From Bacillota bacterium (GTDB lineage Bacteria; Bacillota; Clostridia; Lachnospirales; Lachnospiraceae), in contig JAEYJO010000013.1 of the NCBI GenBank assembly GCA_023408815.1, positions 1 to 64,000 on the forward strand: DNA of 64,000 nucleotides. The letters are read 5' to 3'. The notes beneath the pieces are model-generated. The model did no database searches. It was not told the DNA's origin and saw nothing but the letters and a program-made list of their open reading frames with translations. How positions within the stretch are numbered: position 1 is the first letter of the stretch; every line of letters starts with the position of its first letter. Below, piece after piece: positions 8,680 through 17,473 of this stretch. Both the position numbers and the translations under genes were made by a program.

Positions 8680-9555
8680 TTAGTCCTTTCCCACCTTGAA
8701 CTGTACGAATGCCAGCAGCGCCACCAATGTCACGATTACATAGGACATGGAGACGGAATAGCCGAAATTAGGTGCATAAACGAATGCGTTGTTATATATA
8801 TACTGTGACATGGTAGTCGTCATTTCCGCCGGACCGCCTCCGGTAATATTCATCGGCTCGTCGAACAACTGCAACGTACCATTTGTCGTCATTATCGTCG
8901 TCAATAAAATAATAGGTTTTAGCTGCGGTATTGTAATCTTAAATAAGGTCTGTACCGCGTTCGCGCCGTCTACCCTCGCAGCCTCATAGGTCTCCGCCGG
9001 AATATTTTGCAGCGCCGCCAAATAAAACATCATGTTATAACCTGTCCACCGCCATGTCATAGCGAGAATAATAACTACTCTTGCCCAAAACGGATCGTTT
9101 AAAAAGAAAATCGGTTCGTCTATCAGGTGTAAATTTACCAACATGTAATTGATGATACCATCGTTTGCAAACATTAATTTGAACAATACGGAATATGCTA
9201 CCAGCGATGTAACACAAGGCACAAAGATCGCCGTACGGTAAAAAGTCCGAAATCTCAGCTTGGGGGCATTCAGAATAGTCGCATACACCAATGCCAGCAT
9301 GAGCATGAGAGGAGCTTGAATTGCCAAAAAGAGAAACGTATTTCCAATCGTTTTATGAAAAATCTTATCGCCAAGCAAACGCTTTATATTCGTCAGGCCG
9401 CCGAAGACATATTCTCCGTCCCTCAGCACCTTGAAGGAAAGGCTTAAAGATTCTATCATCGGGTAAAGCGTAAACAATACAAAAGCAAGCATCGCGAAAG
9501 AAATAAAGAACCAACCATATTTGTTATAGTTGACCGTATTCTGCGTTTTTTTCAT
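8680..9555 (-). CDS. Sugar ABC transporter permease, MalF/LacF type
   Basis: This 291-residue membrane protein starts with a cytoplasmic tail and a helix at about residues 14-36 (FFISFAMLAFVLFTLYPMI). The EAA loop EAARVDGANAVQTLFKITIP lies toward the C-terminus. It pairs with the MalG-type gene directly downstream. A short intergenic gap of about 85 bases separates it from the binding-protein gene. It transports the substrate delivered by the upstream lipoprotein. Confidence 0.93.
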   Translation of the reverse strand: MKKTQNTVNYNKYGWFFISFAMLAFVLFTLYPMIESLSLSFKVLRDGEYVFGGLTNIKRLLGDKIFHKTIGNTFLFLAIQAPLMLMLALVYATILNAPKLRFRTFYRTAIFVPCVTSLVAYSVLFKLMFANDGIINYMLVNLHLIDEPIFFLNDPFWARVVIILAMTWRWTGYNMMFYLAALQNIPAETYEAARVDGANAVQTLFKITIPQLKPIILLTTIMTTNGTLQLFDEPMNITGGGPAEMTTTMSQYIYNNAFVYAPNFGYSVSMSYVIVTLVALLAFVQFKVGKD

Positions 9556-9641
9556 GTCATCACCTTTCTTCTCAAAGCAGTGTTATGGATTCACCGGACG
9601 CTACAGCGTACCGGTAAATCCATATATTCTGCCTTCATTTC

Positions 9642-10976
9642 TTACTGAATCTGGTTCTTTAATTGGTCCTCTGCCTGCGTCAGAGCCTCTTCTACGGTAA
9701 TATCTCCCTGCAAATAGCTAAACAGTGCGGTGTTTACCGCCGTATTTGCTTCGGGCACATTCTTGCCGTACATTACGGAAGGTACTTCCGGCAGCCAGCC
9801 GGCAAACTCTGCAGACACTTTCTGACCTCCGAAGAACTCGTCCTCGGTCTGATATGCCTGTCCCTCCTGTGCCGGGAGATAGGTGCCTACTGCTCCCTGA
9901 TTTACTAAAATATCGCTGTAAAATTCCACATCACCCGCGTACACTGTTTTGAGGAAATCTACAATTGCTCCCTTATCCTGCCCGTTGTCCAAAACATACC
10001 AGCTTGAACCGCCCGTATTCGATGCGTTTACGGAATTAGCATTGTTCAGTCTGGGAGTGGAAGCAACCGCCCATTTTCCGGACTGTTCCGGCTCCGCTTT
10101 TATGGTTGACACTCTCCATGCCGCGTTGATGACCGACGCTGTGGTTCCGTCATTAATAGCTCCCGCAAGAGTGGAATCATCCGCACATTCCAAGATAATT
10201 CCTGCATCGCGCATTTTCTTAATCGTCTCTAAAGATTCCTTTAATACGTCGTTATTCGTAATCGTCAATTCTCCGTTGGAATCGCAGTACCATGCTCCCG
10301 CAGACTGCATCATAGTACGAAACAGCGAGGAATAGTTGGTACCGTTTGCTACGGTCATCTTCACACCGGTCTGCTCTTCTACCTGCTTACCGATTTCAAT
10401 GAAGCGGTCCCATGTAATATCGTCCAAATCCGCTGCCGTAAAACCTGCCTGTTCTAAGTAATCGGTACGGTAAAAGAGTCCTGTTACTCCTGCGTCGAAG
10501 GGAACGCCATACGCCTTGTCATTATAAGTCATCACCTCTACCTTATATGGGGAGAACTGGCTGTAATCCAAGTCATCGCCCAAAGGGTAAAAATATTTAG
10601 AGTAAGAATTTAAGTATTGGTATATGCTGTAGTCTTCAATCAAACAGATATCAGGCAGACTCTTACCACCGGATGCCAGACCTGTCTGCAGCTTCTTATA
10701 AATATCCTCCTTGGAGTTGGAAATCACTTCAATTTCTACCTTTGCATCCGGGTTCAATTTCTTATAATATTCCGCCGCAGTCTTCATAACAGCAACGTTG
10801 AAATTATCATCCCACGCCCATACTGTGATCTTCTGTGTTTCCTCCGCCGCAGCTTCTTCCTTCGTCTCAGCAGCTCCGCTTGCTCCGTTTTCCTTGCTGC
10901 TATTGCCGCAGCCGGCCAATATCATGCTAAATGAAAGCATTCCCGTTGCCAGCAGCAATCCTAACCTTTTCTTCAT
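9642..10976 (-). CDS. Extracellular solute-binding lipoprotein of the galactonate operon
   Basis: This is a family 1 sugar-binding protein of 444 residues. The signal peptide is MKKRLGLLLATGMLSFSMIL and the lipobox LAGC puts the anchored Cys at residue 23. An Ala/Glu-rich linker follows, then the binding fold starting ITVWAWDDNFN, which is typical of CUT1 receptors. The frame is open to 11090, but the ATG at 10976 has AGGAGG eight bases upstream and the signal peptide starts there. As first gene of the operon it should be made in excess. Many aromatic residues suggest a sugar ligand; which one cannot be read from sequence. Confidence 0.93.
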   Translation of the reverse strand: MKKRLGLLLATGMLSFSMILAGCGNSSKENGASGAAETKEEAAAEETQKITVWAWDDNFNVAVMKTAAEYYKKLNPDAKVEIEVISNSKEDIYKKLQTGLASGGKSLPDICLIEDYSIYQYLNSYSKYFYPLGDDLDYSQFSPYKVEVMTYNDKAYGVPFDAGVTGLFYRTDYLEQAGFTAADLDDITWDRFIEIGKQVEEQTGVKMTVANGTNYSSLFRTMMQSAGAWYCDSNGELTITNNDVLKESLETIKKMRDAGIILECADDSTLAGAINDGTTASVINAAWRVSTIKAEPEQSGKWAVASTPRLNNANSVNASNTGGSSWYVLDNGQDKGAIVDFLKTVYAGDVEFYSDILVNQGAVGTYLPAQEGQAYQTEDEFFGGQKVSAEFAGWLPEVPSVMYGKNVPEANTAVNTALFSYLQGDITVEEALTQAEDQLKNQIQ

Positions 10977-11007
10977 TTTATTTCCTCCTTGTTTTATCTT
11001 TGTTTGT

Positions 11008-11030
11008 ATATCCGAACAGTGTTCGTATAT
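11008..11030. promoter_or_regulatory. Inverted repeat, candidate IclR operator
   Basis: The arms ATATCCGAAC (11008-11017) and GTTCGTATAT (11021-11030) are inverted copies matching at 9 of 10 positions, with a 3-base spacer. The repeat lies about 10 to 32 bases downstream of the predicted transcription start, where a bound repressor would block transcription. Assignment to the operon's own IclR protein is inference from position. Confidence 0.6.
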
Positions 11031-11045
11031 ATCGTTTGTAGGCAT

Positions 11046-11074
11046 ATAGTAACATACCGTAATCATATTCGCAA
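11046..11074 (-). promoter_or_regulatory. Predicted sigma-A promoter of the galactonate operon
   Basis: On the minus strand the -35 is TTGCGA (11074-11069) and the -10 is TACTAT (11051-11046), separated by exactly 17 bases. It lies about 70 bases before the start codon of the binding-protein gene. Confidence 0.55.
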
Positions 11075-11179
11075 TAAGAATCCCCAACATTTTTAAAAAT
11101 TATCATTATTCACAAAAATCATAGTTTCAGTTTGTGGAAAAATACAGAAACAGCAAACCTGGAGTGCTTTCTTAATCAC

Positions 11180-11253
11180 ACAAAAAAATAAGGCCTTACC
11201 GCCCGTATCTGAAACGGAATCTTTCCGCCCCAAAAGCCGCTCTGGCCTTACTT
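11180..11253 (-). terminator. Possible terminator of the DUF3221-like gene
   Basis: TAAGGCC near 11250 pairs with GGCCTTA near 11190 around a loop of about 50 bases that can itself fold. It is followed on the minus strand by TTTTTTTG. The long loop makes this less certain than the other terminators. Confidence 0.5.
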
Positions 11254-11281
11254 AAATAAATTTACATATAACCTGTGCCAA

Positions 11282-11611
11282 TTAATTTTTTTCGATTTCA
11301 AATGCGACAATCTGCATCGGATATGACTCCGCAATCTGTCCCGAAAACCAAATTTTCACTTCTTCACCCGCTGCAAGTGTCTCCAGCGGTTCTCCTCTGT
11401 AATCGGACGCAAAATAGACAATATACTCGCCGCCTGCTTCATCCTGAAATAATATTCTATTTTCCCGGATTTCTACAATCGTTCCTGCTATACTGCTTTC
11501 AGCCTGCTTAGTATTTTTTTCGAACCGCATAAACAATACAAGAAACAGGCATACCAAGAGTAATCCTATTACAATAAAGAGAATAAACAATTTTTTGTTT
11601 TTAATTTTCAT
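11282..11611 (-). CDS. Small membrane-anchored protein, DUF3221-like
   Basis: This 109-residue protein has one N-terminal membrane helix (LFILFIVIGLLLVCLFLVLF, about residues 8-28). An outside beta-rich domain of about 75 residues has the pattern GTIVEIRENRILFQDE, then GEEVKIWFSG and SYPMQIVAFEIE. This resembles the DUF3221/YobA-type OB-like fold, whose role is not established. It is transcribed alone on the minus strand, divergent from the two-component system. Confidence 0.7.
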   Translation of the reverse strand: MKIKNKKLFILFIVIGLLLVCLFLVLFMRFEKNTKQAESSIAGTIVEIRENRILFQDEAGGEYIVYFASDYRGEPLETLAAGEEVKIWFSGQIAESYPMQIVAFEIEKN

Positions 11612-11730
11612 ACATATTTTCCTTTTATCAGTTTACTAATATGATAGTTCACTTATAATTATAGATTATATCATAAGCCCGTTTCGCTTCGCAACCGGTA
11701 TGTTTTTGTCATTTCTTAGGATTACACCCT

Positions 11731-11763
11731 CATGTTGTTTTTTTAACATGTGTGTATTATAAT
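11731..11763 (+). promoter_or_regulatory. Promoter of the BceRS-like module with an overlapping inverted repeat
   Basis: The -35 is TTGTTT (11735-11740) and the -10 is TATAAT (11758-11763), 17 bases apart. The repeat CATGTT (11731-11736) / AACATG (11745-11750) overlaps the -35 and could hold a regulator. Confidence 0.6.
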
Positions 11764-11859
11764 TTATAACTAAGAACAATACAAGCTGTAATTACCGCAT
11801 GTTAATATATGATATCTGCGGGCAGGACAGCCGGTATCGGAAAGGACGTGGCCATTGCC

Positions 11860-12531
11860 ATGACAAGTATTTTAATTATAGAAGATGATTTGGAAATTGT
11901 ACAAAACCTTCGCATTTTATTAGAAGACGAGGGCTTTAAAGTGTACAATGCAACGACCAGAAAAGCTGCGCTTCAGGAAATTGAGCAAAATGTTTTCGAC
12001 TTGGTTCTTCTCGATCTGACCTTACCTGACGGAAACGGTTATTCTCTTTGTACCGCCATAAAGCGTAACGACGGGACTCCAGTCATTTTCCTGACTGCCA
12101 TGGATGATGAAGCAAGCATCGTAACAGGATTTGACTTGGGTGCCGACGACTATATTACAAAACCATTTCGACCAATGGAATTCATATCCAGGGTGAAAAA
12201 TGTCCTGCGCCGCAGCGGGAAAAGTCCTGCCGTATTCGAAACCGCGGGACTGAAGATAGACACTTTGAAAGCCGTTGTTTTCAGGAATGGGCACGAAATA
12301 CTTCTGTCTCCGCTGGAATACCGTTTATTATTGGTGTTCTTTAACCATCAGGGCACCGTATTATCCAGAAACCGTCTGCTTGAAGAAATATGGGATATCG
12401 CCGGGGATTATGTATATGACAATACCTTAACCGTCTATATCAAAAGGCTCCGCGACAAAATCGAAGAGGATCCTGCCTCCCCCGCAATCATAAGAACTGT
12501 CCGGGGATTAGGATATATACTGGGAGAATAA
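11860..12531 (+). CDS. OmpR-family response regulator (BceR-like)
   Basis: The receiver domain covers about residues 1-115, with the acidic pocket IIEDD, phospho-acceptor Asp52 in LVLLDLTLPDGNG, and the switch Lys in ITKPFRP. A winged-helix DNA-binding domain follows (TLTVYIKRLRDKIEED, VRGLGYILGE). The frame opens at 11809; the ATG at 11860 fits the family N-terminus but its AAAGGA is 13 bases away, so the start is uncertain. It pairs with the kinase 20 bases downstream and probably controls the ABC genes after it, as BceR does. Confidence 0.92.
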   Translation: MTSILIIEDDLEIVQNLRILLEDEGFKVYNATTRKAALQEIEQNVFDLVLLDLTLPDGNGYSLCTAIKRNDGTPVIFLTAMDDEASIVTGFDLGADDYITKPFRPMEFISRVKNVLRRSGKSPAVFETAGLKIDTLKAVVFRNGHEILLSPLEYRLLLVFFNHQGTVLSRNRLLEEIWDIAGDYVYDNTLTVYIKRLRDKIEEDPASPAIIRTVRGLGYILGE

Positions 12532-12551
12532 ACTAATATATTGAAAAGGGA

Positions 12552-13571
12552 ATGGTCATTGATATGCATCTTCTTAGAAATCCTGAGATAAAAATTTTAC
12601 TGGTAATCTACGCACTATTTACCCTGTTTGCCGTCTCCGGCTCCTTTTTCTTCGGCGCTCCGGCGGCAGTTTATGTTTTGGCAGTATGTGCGATTGCCCT
12701 ATTATTGTTTATGATATTTACCACGAAGCGGTACAAGGCTATTTCTTCCCTGAGCAATCAAGTGGATTCCATTCTCCACAGCAGCCAAAGAACGAATTTC
12801 GCTCCGGATAAGGAAGGCGAGTTAGCACTGCTTTCCAGTGAAATATATAAAATGACCATGCGTTTACAGGAACAAACCGAACTGCTGCAACAGGAAAAAA
12901 GTTACTTGAGCAGTTCCGTCGCCGATATCTCCCATCAAATAAGGACACCTCTTACCTCTATCCGCATGCTCGTTCCACGTGTTGGCCGGGAAGAACTGCA
13001 GCCGCAGCAAAGAAGCGGATATATAAGGGAAATCAGCAATCTACTCACCCGCATTGAATGGCTGATAATGGCTTTGCTGAAGATAGCCCAGCTGGAATCC
13101 GGCGTCGTTACCTTCGAGCAAACTCCCATAAAGGTAAAAGAGCTGATCCAAAAATCTCTGGCTCCTCTGGAAATATCACTGGAGATAAAAGACATAGCCT
13201 TGGAGGTTACCGTAACTGATGACACTTGTTTTAAGGGCGATTTCTTCTGGTCTATGGAAGCGATAGGCAACATCCTCAAAAATTGTCTGGAGCATATACC
13301 GGAAAAAGGAGCCTTAAAAATTGCAGCTTCCGAAAACCCTCTTTACACAGAAATTATCATATCTGATACCGGCTCAGGGTTTGCCGTCGAAGATTTACCC
13401 CATTTATTTGAACGCTTTTACAAAGGGAAGAATTCAGCTCCCGGAAACACGGGAATCGGGTTAGCGCTTTCCCGCATGATCATCAGCAGACAAAACGGGA
13501 CAATAAAAGCACAAAACGGCGATCCTTACGGAGCTGAATTTCATATACATTTTTACAAAGGAGCTGTTTAA
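12552..13571 (+). CDS. Intramembrane-sensing histidine kinase (BceS-like)
   Basis: This 339-residue kinase has two N-terminal helices (about residues 14-32 and 38-57) with almost no outside loop, the hallmark of kinases that sense through an ABC permease partner. The phospho-acceptor His is at about residue 128 in DISHQIRTPLTSI. ATPase boxes are NILKNCLEHI (N), ISDTGSGF (G1), LFERFYKG (F) and NTGIGLAL (G2). The start may be ATG 12552 or 12564; AAAAGGG touches the first and is 13 bases from the second. It should phosphorylate the upstream regulator in response to the ABC module at 13682-16310. Confidence 0.92.
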   Translation: MVIDMHLLRNPEIKILLVIYALFTLFAVSGSFFFGAPAAVYVLAVCAIALLLFMIFTTKRYKAISSLSNQVDSILHSSQRTNFAPDKEGELALLSSEIYKMTMRLQEQTELLQQEKSYLSSSVADISHQIRTPLTSIRMLVPRVGREELQPQQRSGYIREISNLLTRIEWLIMALLKIAQLESGVVTFEQTPIKVKELIQKSLAPLEISLEIKDIALEVTVTDDTCFKGDFFWSMEAIGNILKNCLEHIPEKGALKIAASENPLYTEIIISDTGSGFAVEDLPHLFERFYKGKNSAPGNTGIGLALSRMIISRQNGTIKAQNGDPYGAEFHIHFYKGAV

Positions 13572-13588
13572 TTAAGGCTTCTTTTTTA

Positions 13589-13643
13589 GTGACAAATTTG
13601 TAATAAAACAGTCATGGAGCTGTCACATAGGAAATGTTATAAT
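13589..13643 (+). promoter_or_regulatory. Candidate BceR-type operator and promoter of the ABC genes
   Basis: A near-palindrome TGACAAATTTGTAA (13590-13603) is followed by TGTCAC (13621-13626), which is an inverted match to GTGACA at 13589. A good TATAAT (13638-13643) comes next but no good -35 is present, as expected for an activator-dependent promoter. Assignment to the upstream response regulator is inference. Confidence 0.5.
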
Positions 13644-13681
13644 TGTTTTAATTTATTTTAGGAGGGTTTCGGAGGGCTATC

Positions 13682-14365
13682 ATGGAAATATTGAAGATCG
13701 AAAACTTATGCAAAACCTACGGCAGCGATGAGAATAGAGTGACGGCTTTAAACAACATTTCTTTTTGCGTAGAAAAGGGGGAATTTGTCGCAATCATAGG
13801 ACAATCCGGTTCAGGGAAATCTACCCTGCTCCACTTAATCGGAGGGGTGGAAAAGCCCAGCTTTGGAACAATAACAATAGACGGTAAAGAAATCTTTCAG
13901 AGAACTCCGGAGGAACTGGCAATTTTCAGGAGGCGGCAGGTTGGCCTGATCTATCAGTTCTACAATCTCATTCCCATTTTGAATGTAACAGAAAACATAA
14001 CCCTTCCACTGAAGTTAGACGGCCAAAAGGTAAATGAAGAACGTCTCAACGAGCTGATCGGCATTTTGGGACTGCAAGATCGCAAAATGCATTTACCGAA
14101 GCAATTATCCGGCGGACAGCAGCAACGGGTTTCCATCGGACGGGCGCTGATTCATGCCCCCGCTCTCGTATTAGCCGACGAGCCTACCGGGAATCTGGAT
14201 AACAAGAACAGTCATGATATTATCGAACTGCTAAAATACTCCAATAAAAAATATAACCAGACTCTTCTCGTCGTAACTCATGATGAAAGTATTGCTTTGC
14301 AGGCCGATCGCATCCTCCGCTTAGCGGATGGAAATATTGTATCGGATGAAAAAATCAGAGAATAA
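13682..14365 (+). CDS. ABC transporter ATP-binding protein (BceA/LolD-like)
   Basis: This 227-residue ATPase has Walker A GQSGSGKST, Q-loop QFYNL, signature LSGGQQQR, Walker B ALVLADEPTGNLD and switch VTHD. The YQFYNLIP form is typical of the MacB/BceA family that drives mechanotransmission rather than import. It overlaps nothing; the permease start lies 17 bases after its stop. It belongs to the peptide-sensing or detoxifying module with the kinase and regulator upstream. Confidence 0.94.
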   Translation: MEILKIENLCKTYGSDENRVTALNNISFCVEKGEFVAIIGQSGSGKSTLLHLIGGVEKPSFGTITIDGKEIFQRTPEELAIFRRRQVGLIYQFYNLIPILNVTENITLPLKLDGQKVNEERLNELIGILGLQDRKMHLPKQLSGGQQQRVSIGRALIHAPALVLADEPTGNLDNKNSHDIIELLKYSNKKYNQTLLVVTHDESIALQADRILRLADGNIVSDEKIRE

Positions 14366-14381
14366 TCAGGAGGAGAAAAAC

Positions 14382-16310
14382 ATGTGGATGGAGTATTCAA
14401 TCCGATATATCAAACAGAATAAGTTCAGCAGTATTTTTCTGGCCGCGATTTCCTTCTTATCTTCGGCCTTGTTATCGCTGGTCTGCGGAGTTTTTTATAA
14501 CATATGGATAGACCGGGTGTACCAGAAGTCTTTGACGGATGAGAATCCTACCGGGAAAATAGAGCCAATCGTTGTCGCTTATGTTTTTATCTTGATCGTC
14601 ATCTGCCTCTCGCTTACGGTTATGATACACAATGCCTTCGAAGTCTCCATGAACAGCCGCTTGCATCAGTTAGGTGTCCTGCAAAGCGCCGGAGCAACTC
14701 CGAATCAGATACGTGCATTCCTATTGCAGGAGGTCCTTATCCTCTGCATAGCACCTATTGCAGCGGGTGTATTATCCGGTATCGGATTATGTTACGGCTT
14801 TATGCAGCTCATTATTTTTGCAACGGCGTCCGTAAGAAAATACGAAGTAGTATTTCACTACCATGCCGTCATTATGGCAGCTGCTCTTCTACTGTCTATA
14901 GCGACCGTTCTCATTTCCGCATGTTTACCGGCAAGGCGGATCAGCCGTTTGGCACCTCTCGATGCAATCCATTACGGCGGAGAGCCGCCCGTAGAAAACA
15001 TGAAGCCTTATCGTAAATTTTCTTCTTTATTCGGCATTTACGGAGAATTGTCAATAAAATCGATCTACTCGCGAAAAAGAGTGTTCAGGACCTCTACCCT
15101 GTCTCTGACCTTATCCGCCCTGGCTTTTATAAGCTTCCTCAATTTGGAAACTATATCAGGTATCAGCACGAAGCATACTTATTTTGAACGTTACCGGGAT
15201 AAGTGGGATATTATGCTTACTGCGCAGAATATGGATGAGGAAGATAATTTACTAAGAGAAATCAAGAAACTGAAAGGCGTGGAAAGCTGCATATTATATA
15301 AAACAATCACAGCGGCTACAATGCTTTCCGCCAATATCCTAAGTGAAGAGTTATTAAACCTGAATATCGATAACCTTTCGGACAGTATAAAAGCTGACGG
15401 GAATGAAAATTATTCCTTTACCGTACCGATTTATGTTCTGGATGACGAGAGCTATAAGGACTACTGCGCCCTTCAAGGCGCTTACGCTCAAGGCGCCGCC
15501 GCTGTAAATGTTATTTGGGACAGCATCCACAGCGACCGCTTAGATAGAAAATATATCCCGCTATTAAAAGAGGATATGCCCTTAACACTTTATCTTCAAA
15601 ACGAAACTTTTCCGGACGGAAGGGATATACCTGTCACCATATCGGTACTCACAACTTCCCTCCCCGAAATAAAAGAGGAATTTGTCAATTATTCCTTATC
15701 CATAGTTATTTCTCAGAATTTATACAAAGACTTTGCCGGACATTTTCCCGATACGGAAAGCTTCTATAACATAAAGCTCTCATCCACTTCTTACGATGCG
15801 GGCGTACAAGATGGCATTAAAGCTCTTTTGCCGAAGAACAGCAACTATACCTTAGACAGCAGGCTGAAAGAGGCAGCCGCCGATACCTCTATGAGGAATG
15901 CGCTTAAGCTTCTAATGGGCTCTTTTGCCGGATTACTATCATGTATCGGAATCACAAATGTATTCTCTTCTACGCTGGGGCAGATCTATCAGCGGAGAAA
16001 AGAATTCGCAAGATACCTTTCCGTCGGTTTGTCTCCGAAAGGAATGAGAAAAATTCTCGCTATGGAAACATTGATTGTCGCCCTTCGTCCGATTGTTTTC
16101 AGCCTGGTCATAAATATCCCTATTGTGGCAGCCGCCTTGAGTGCCGCTTCCATTCCGGTGAAGGAATTCATTGCTGCAGCGCCGATAATTCCGATACTCA
16201 TTTTTACAATGTTTATCCTGTTTTCTGTCAGCCTCGCCTATTATCTGGGAGGCCTGAAAATCTGCAATGCGGATATCGGGGATATCCTGAAGGATGAAAC
16301 TATGATCTGA
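14382..16310 (+). CDS. FtsX-family ABC permease (BceB-like)
   Basis: This 642-residue permease has helices near the N-terminus (FSSIFLAAISFLSSALLSLV) and a four-helix FtsX block. A large outside domain of about 200 residues follows, then three C-terminal helices. This size and layout fit BceB-type permeases, which recognise cell-wall-active peptides and signal to their kinase. The open frame starts at 14328, but the ATG at 14382 with AGGAGGAG six bases upstream is clearly the start. With the three genes before it, it forms a probable antimicrobial-peptide sensing and resistance module. The ligand is unknown. Confidence 0.9.
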   Translation: MWMEYSIRYIKQNKFSSIFLAAISFLSSALLSLVCGVFYNIWIDRVYQKSLTDENPTGKIEPIVVAYVFILIVICLSLTVMIHNAFEVSMNSRLHQLGVLQSAGATPNQIRAFLLQEVLILCIAPIAAGVLSGIGLCYGFMQLIIFATASVRKYEVVFHYHAVIMAAALLLSIATVLISACLPARRISRLAPLDAIHYGGEPPVENMKPYRKFSSLFGIYGELSIKSIYSRKRVFRTSTLSLTLSALAFISFLNLETISGISTKHTYFERYRDKWDIMLTAQNMDEEDNLLREIKKLKGVESCILYKTITAATMLSANILSEELLNLNIDNLSDSIKADGNENYSFTVPIYVLDDESYKDYCALQGAYAQGAAAVNVIWDSIHSDRLDRKYIPLLKEDMPLTLYLQNETFPDGRDIPVTISVLTTSLPEIKEEFVNYSLSIVISQNLYKDFAGHFPDTESFYNIKLSSTSYDAGVQDGIKALLPKNSNYTLDSRLKEAAADTSMRNALKLLMGSFAGLLSCIGITNVFSSTLGQIYQRRKEFARYLSVGLSPKGMRKILAMETLIVALRPIVFSLVINIPIVAAALSAASIPVKEFIAAAPIIPILIFTMFILFSVSLAYYLGGLKICNADIGDILKDETMI

Positions 16311-16325
16311 AAATTTCACCAGCTG

Positions 16326-17285
16326 CTATATCACCCTATTTCCCGGAGACAGCTTATTATTCATAAAATCAATAACATTTTGAACAGCGGCTCTGTTCAT
16401 TTCGTCAAAGTTCTCACTCGTATAAGATGCAGTATGGGGGGTGAGAATAACGTTGGAACATCCAATTAACGGAGAATCCGTACATGGTTCCGCATCGAAT
16501 ACATCGATTGCAGCACCGCGGATTCTTCCTTCCTGCAATACCTGCTTCAGCGCTGCAACATCCGCAACCGGCCCGCGTGCAGTATTGATAAATATGCTCT
16601 CCGGCTTCATCTTTCGAAACATCTCTTCACCGAACATTCCCCTCGTTTCTTCTGTCAAAGGAACATTTACCGAAACGTAATCGCTTACCGACAATAGTTT
16701 GTCCAAGTCGCAATAAACGGCATGGTATTTCTTCTCCCATTCCGCTTTCGGGTGTCTGCAGTAATAAATTACCTTCATGCCAAACGGAACGGCCCTTTTC
16801 GCGATTTCCATGCCAATCCCGCCAAAACCGATCAGTCCCAAGGTCCTTGTCTTTGCGCCCGCCATCATAATTCTGCTCCACTGCCTGTCATGCATCGCCA
16901 TACTCTGCATTTCCACATTGCGCGCAAAATGAAGAATATATGCCATAACATGTTCCGCTACGGCTTCCTCTACCATTCCTGCCGTTCTCGCCAGAACAAT
17001 TCCTCTTTGCTTACAAGCTGCCAAATCCACGGAATCATATCCAATACCCCTCCGGGATATCATTTTTAACTTAGGACACCTTCTAATTACTTCCTCGTTA
17101 TAGGGTTCCAGACCGGTAATCGCAATATCCGCATCTTCTGCTGCCCTATATACAATATACTCCGCCGTACCTGTTCCCATATTTTCTCCGCTATGATCGG
17201 CCACCTCATGCCCTGCCTTTACAAGTCCTTCCAGTAAGCCTGCATCGTGTACGGAAAAATTTCTTGCTGTAATTACTATTTTCAT
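16326..17285 (-). CDS. D-isomer-specific 2-hydroxyacid dehydrogenase
   Basis: This 319-residue NAD-dependent dehydrogenase has the Rossmann motif GLIGFGGIGMEIA at about residues 150-162. Catalytic residues are Arg in NTARGP, Glu in DVFDAEP and His in TPHTAS. The domain order matches phosphoglycerate dehydrogenase and related 2-hydroxyacid dehydrogenases. There is no C-terminal ACT domain, so it is a short form. The physiological substrate (3-phosphoglycerate, glyoxylate or a sugar-derived keto acid) cannot be told. It converges with the BceB-like gene (15 bases apart). Confidence 0.9.
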   Translation of the reverse strand: MKIVITARNFSVHDAGLLEGLVKAGHEVADHSGENMGTGTAEYIVYRAAEDADIAITGLEPYNEEVIRRCPKLKMISRRGIGYDSVDLAACKQRGIVLARTAGMVEEAVAEHVMAYILHFARNVEMQSMAMHDRQWSRIMMAGAKTRTLGLIGFGGIGMEIAKRAVPFGMKVIYYCRHPKAEWEKKYHAVYCDLDKLLSVSDYVSVNVPLTEETRGMFGEEMFRKMKPESIFINTARGPVADVAALKQVLQEGRIRGAAIDVFDAEPCTDSPLIGCSNVILTPHTASYTSENFDEMNRAAVQNVIDFMNNKLSPGNRVI

Positions 17286-17320
17286 CTTTAGTCACCCTTC
17301 TTGTCTTCCGGCACCGTCTC

Positions 17321-17473
17321 TTACAGGTTATTCGTCTTATTATGCCCTGCTTTAGCCTTTCCCTGGATCTCAGGAACCGGTTCCGTTTCATTCTTTTTTA
17401 TTTTCATTTTTTTGTTGCTTTCTGTTCCATGCGGCTCCTTCGGATCCGGTCTTCTCATACCTGCTTTCGCCAT
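17321..17473 (-). CDS. Small conserved-looking basic protein, 50 residues
   Basis: The frame starts MAKAGMRRPDPKEPHGTES, continues with a Lys-rich middle (NKKMKIKKNE), then PVPEIQGKAKAGHNK, and ends at TAA 17321. AAGGA lies nine bases before the ATG. The composition is soluble, basic and Pro/Gly-containing, with no membrane segment. I recall very similar short hypothetical proteins in clostridia but know no function. It is divergent from the 50-residue gene at 17618 and follows the dehydrogenase gene tail-to-head on the same strand. Confidence 0.75.
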   Translation of the reverse strand: MAKAGMRRPDPKEPHGTESNKKMKIKKNETEPVPEIQGKAKAGHNKTNNL

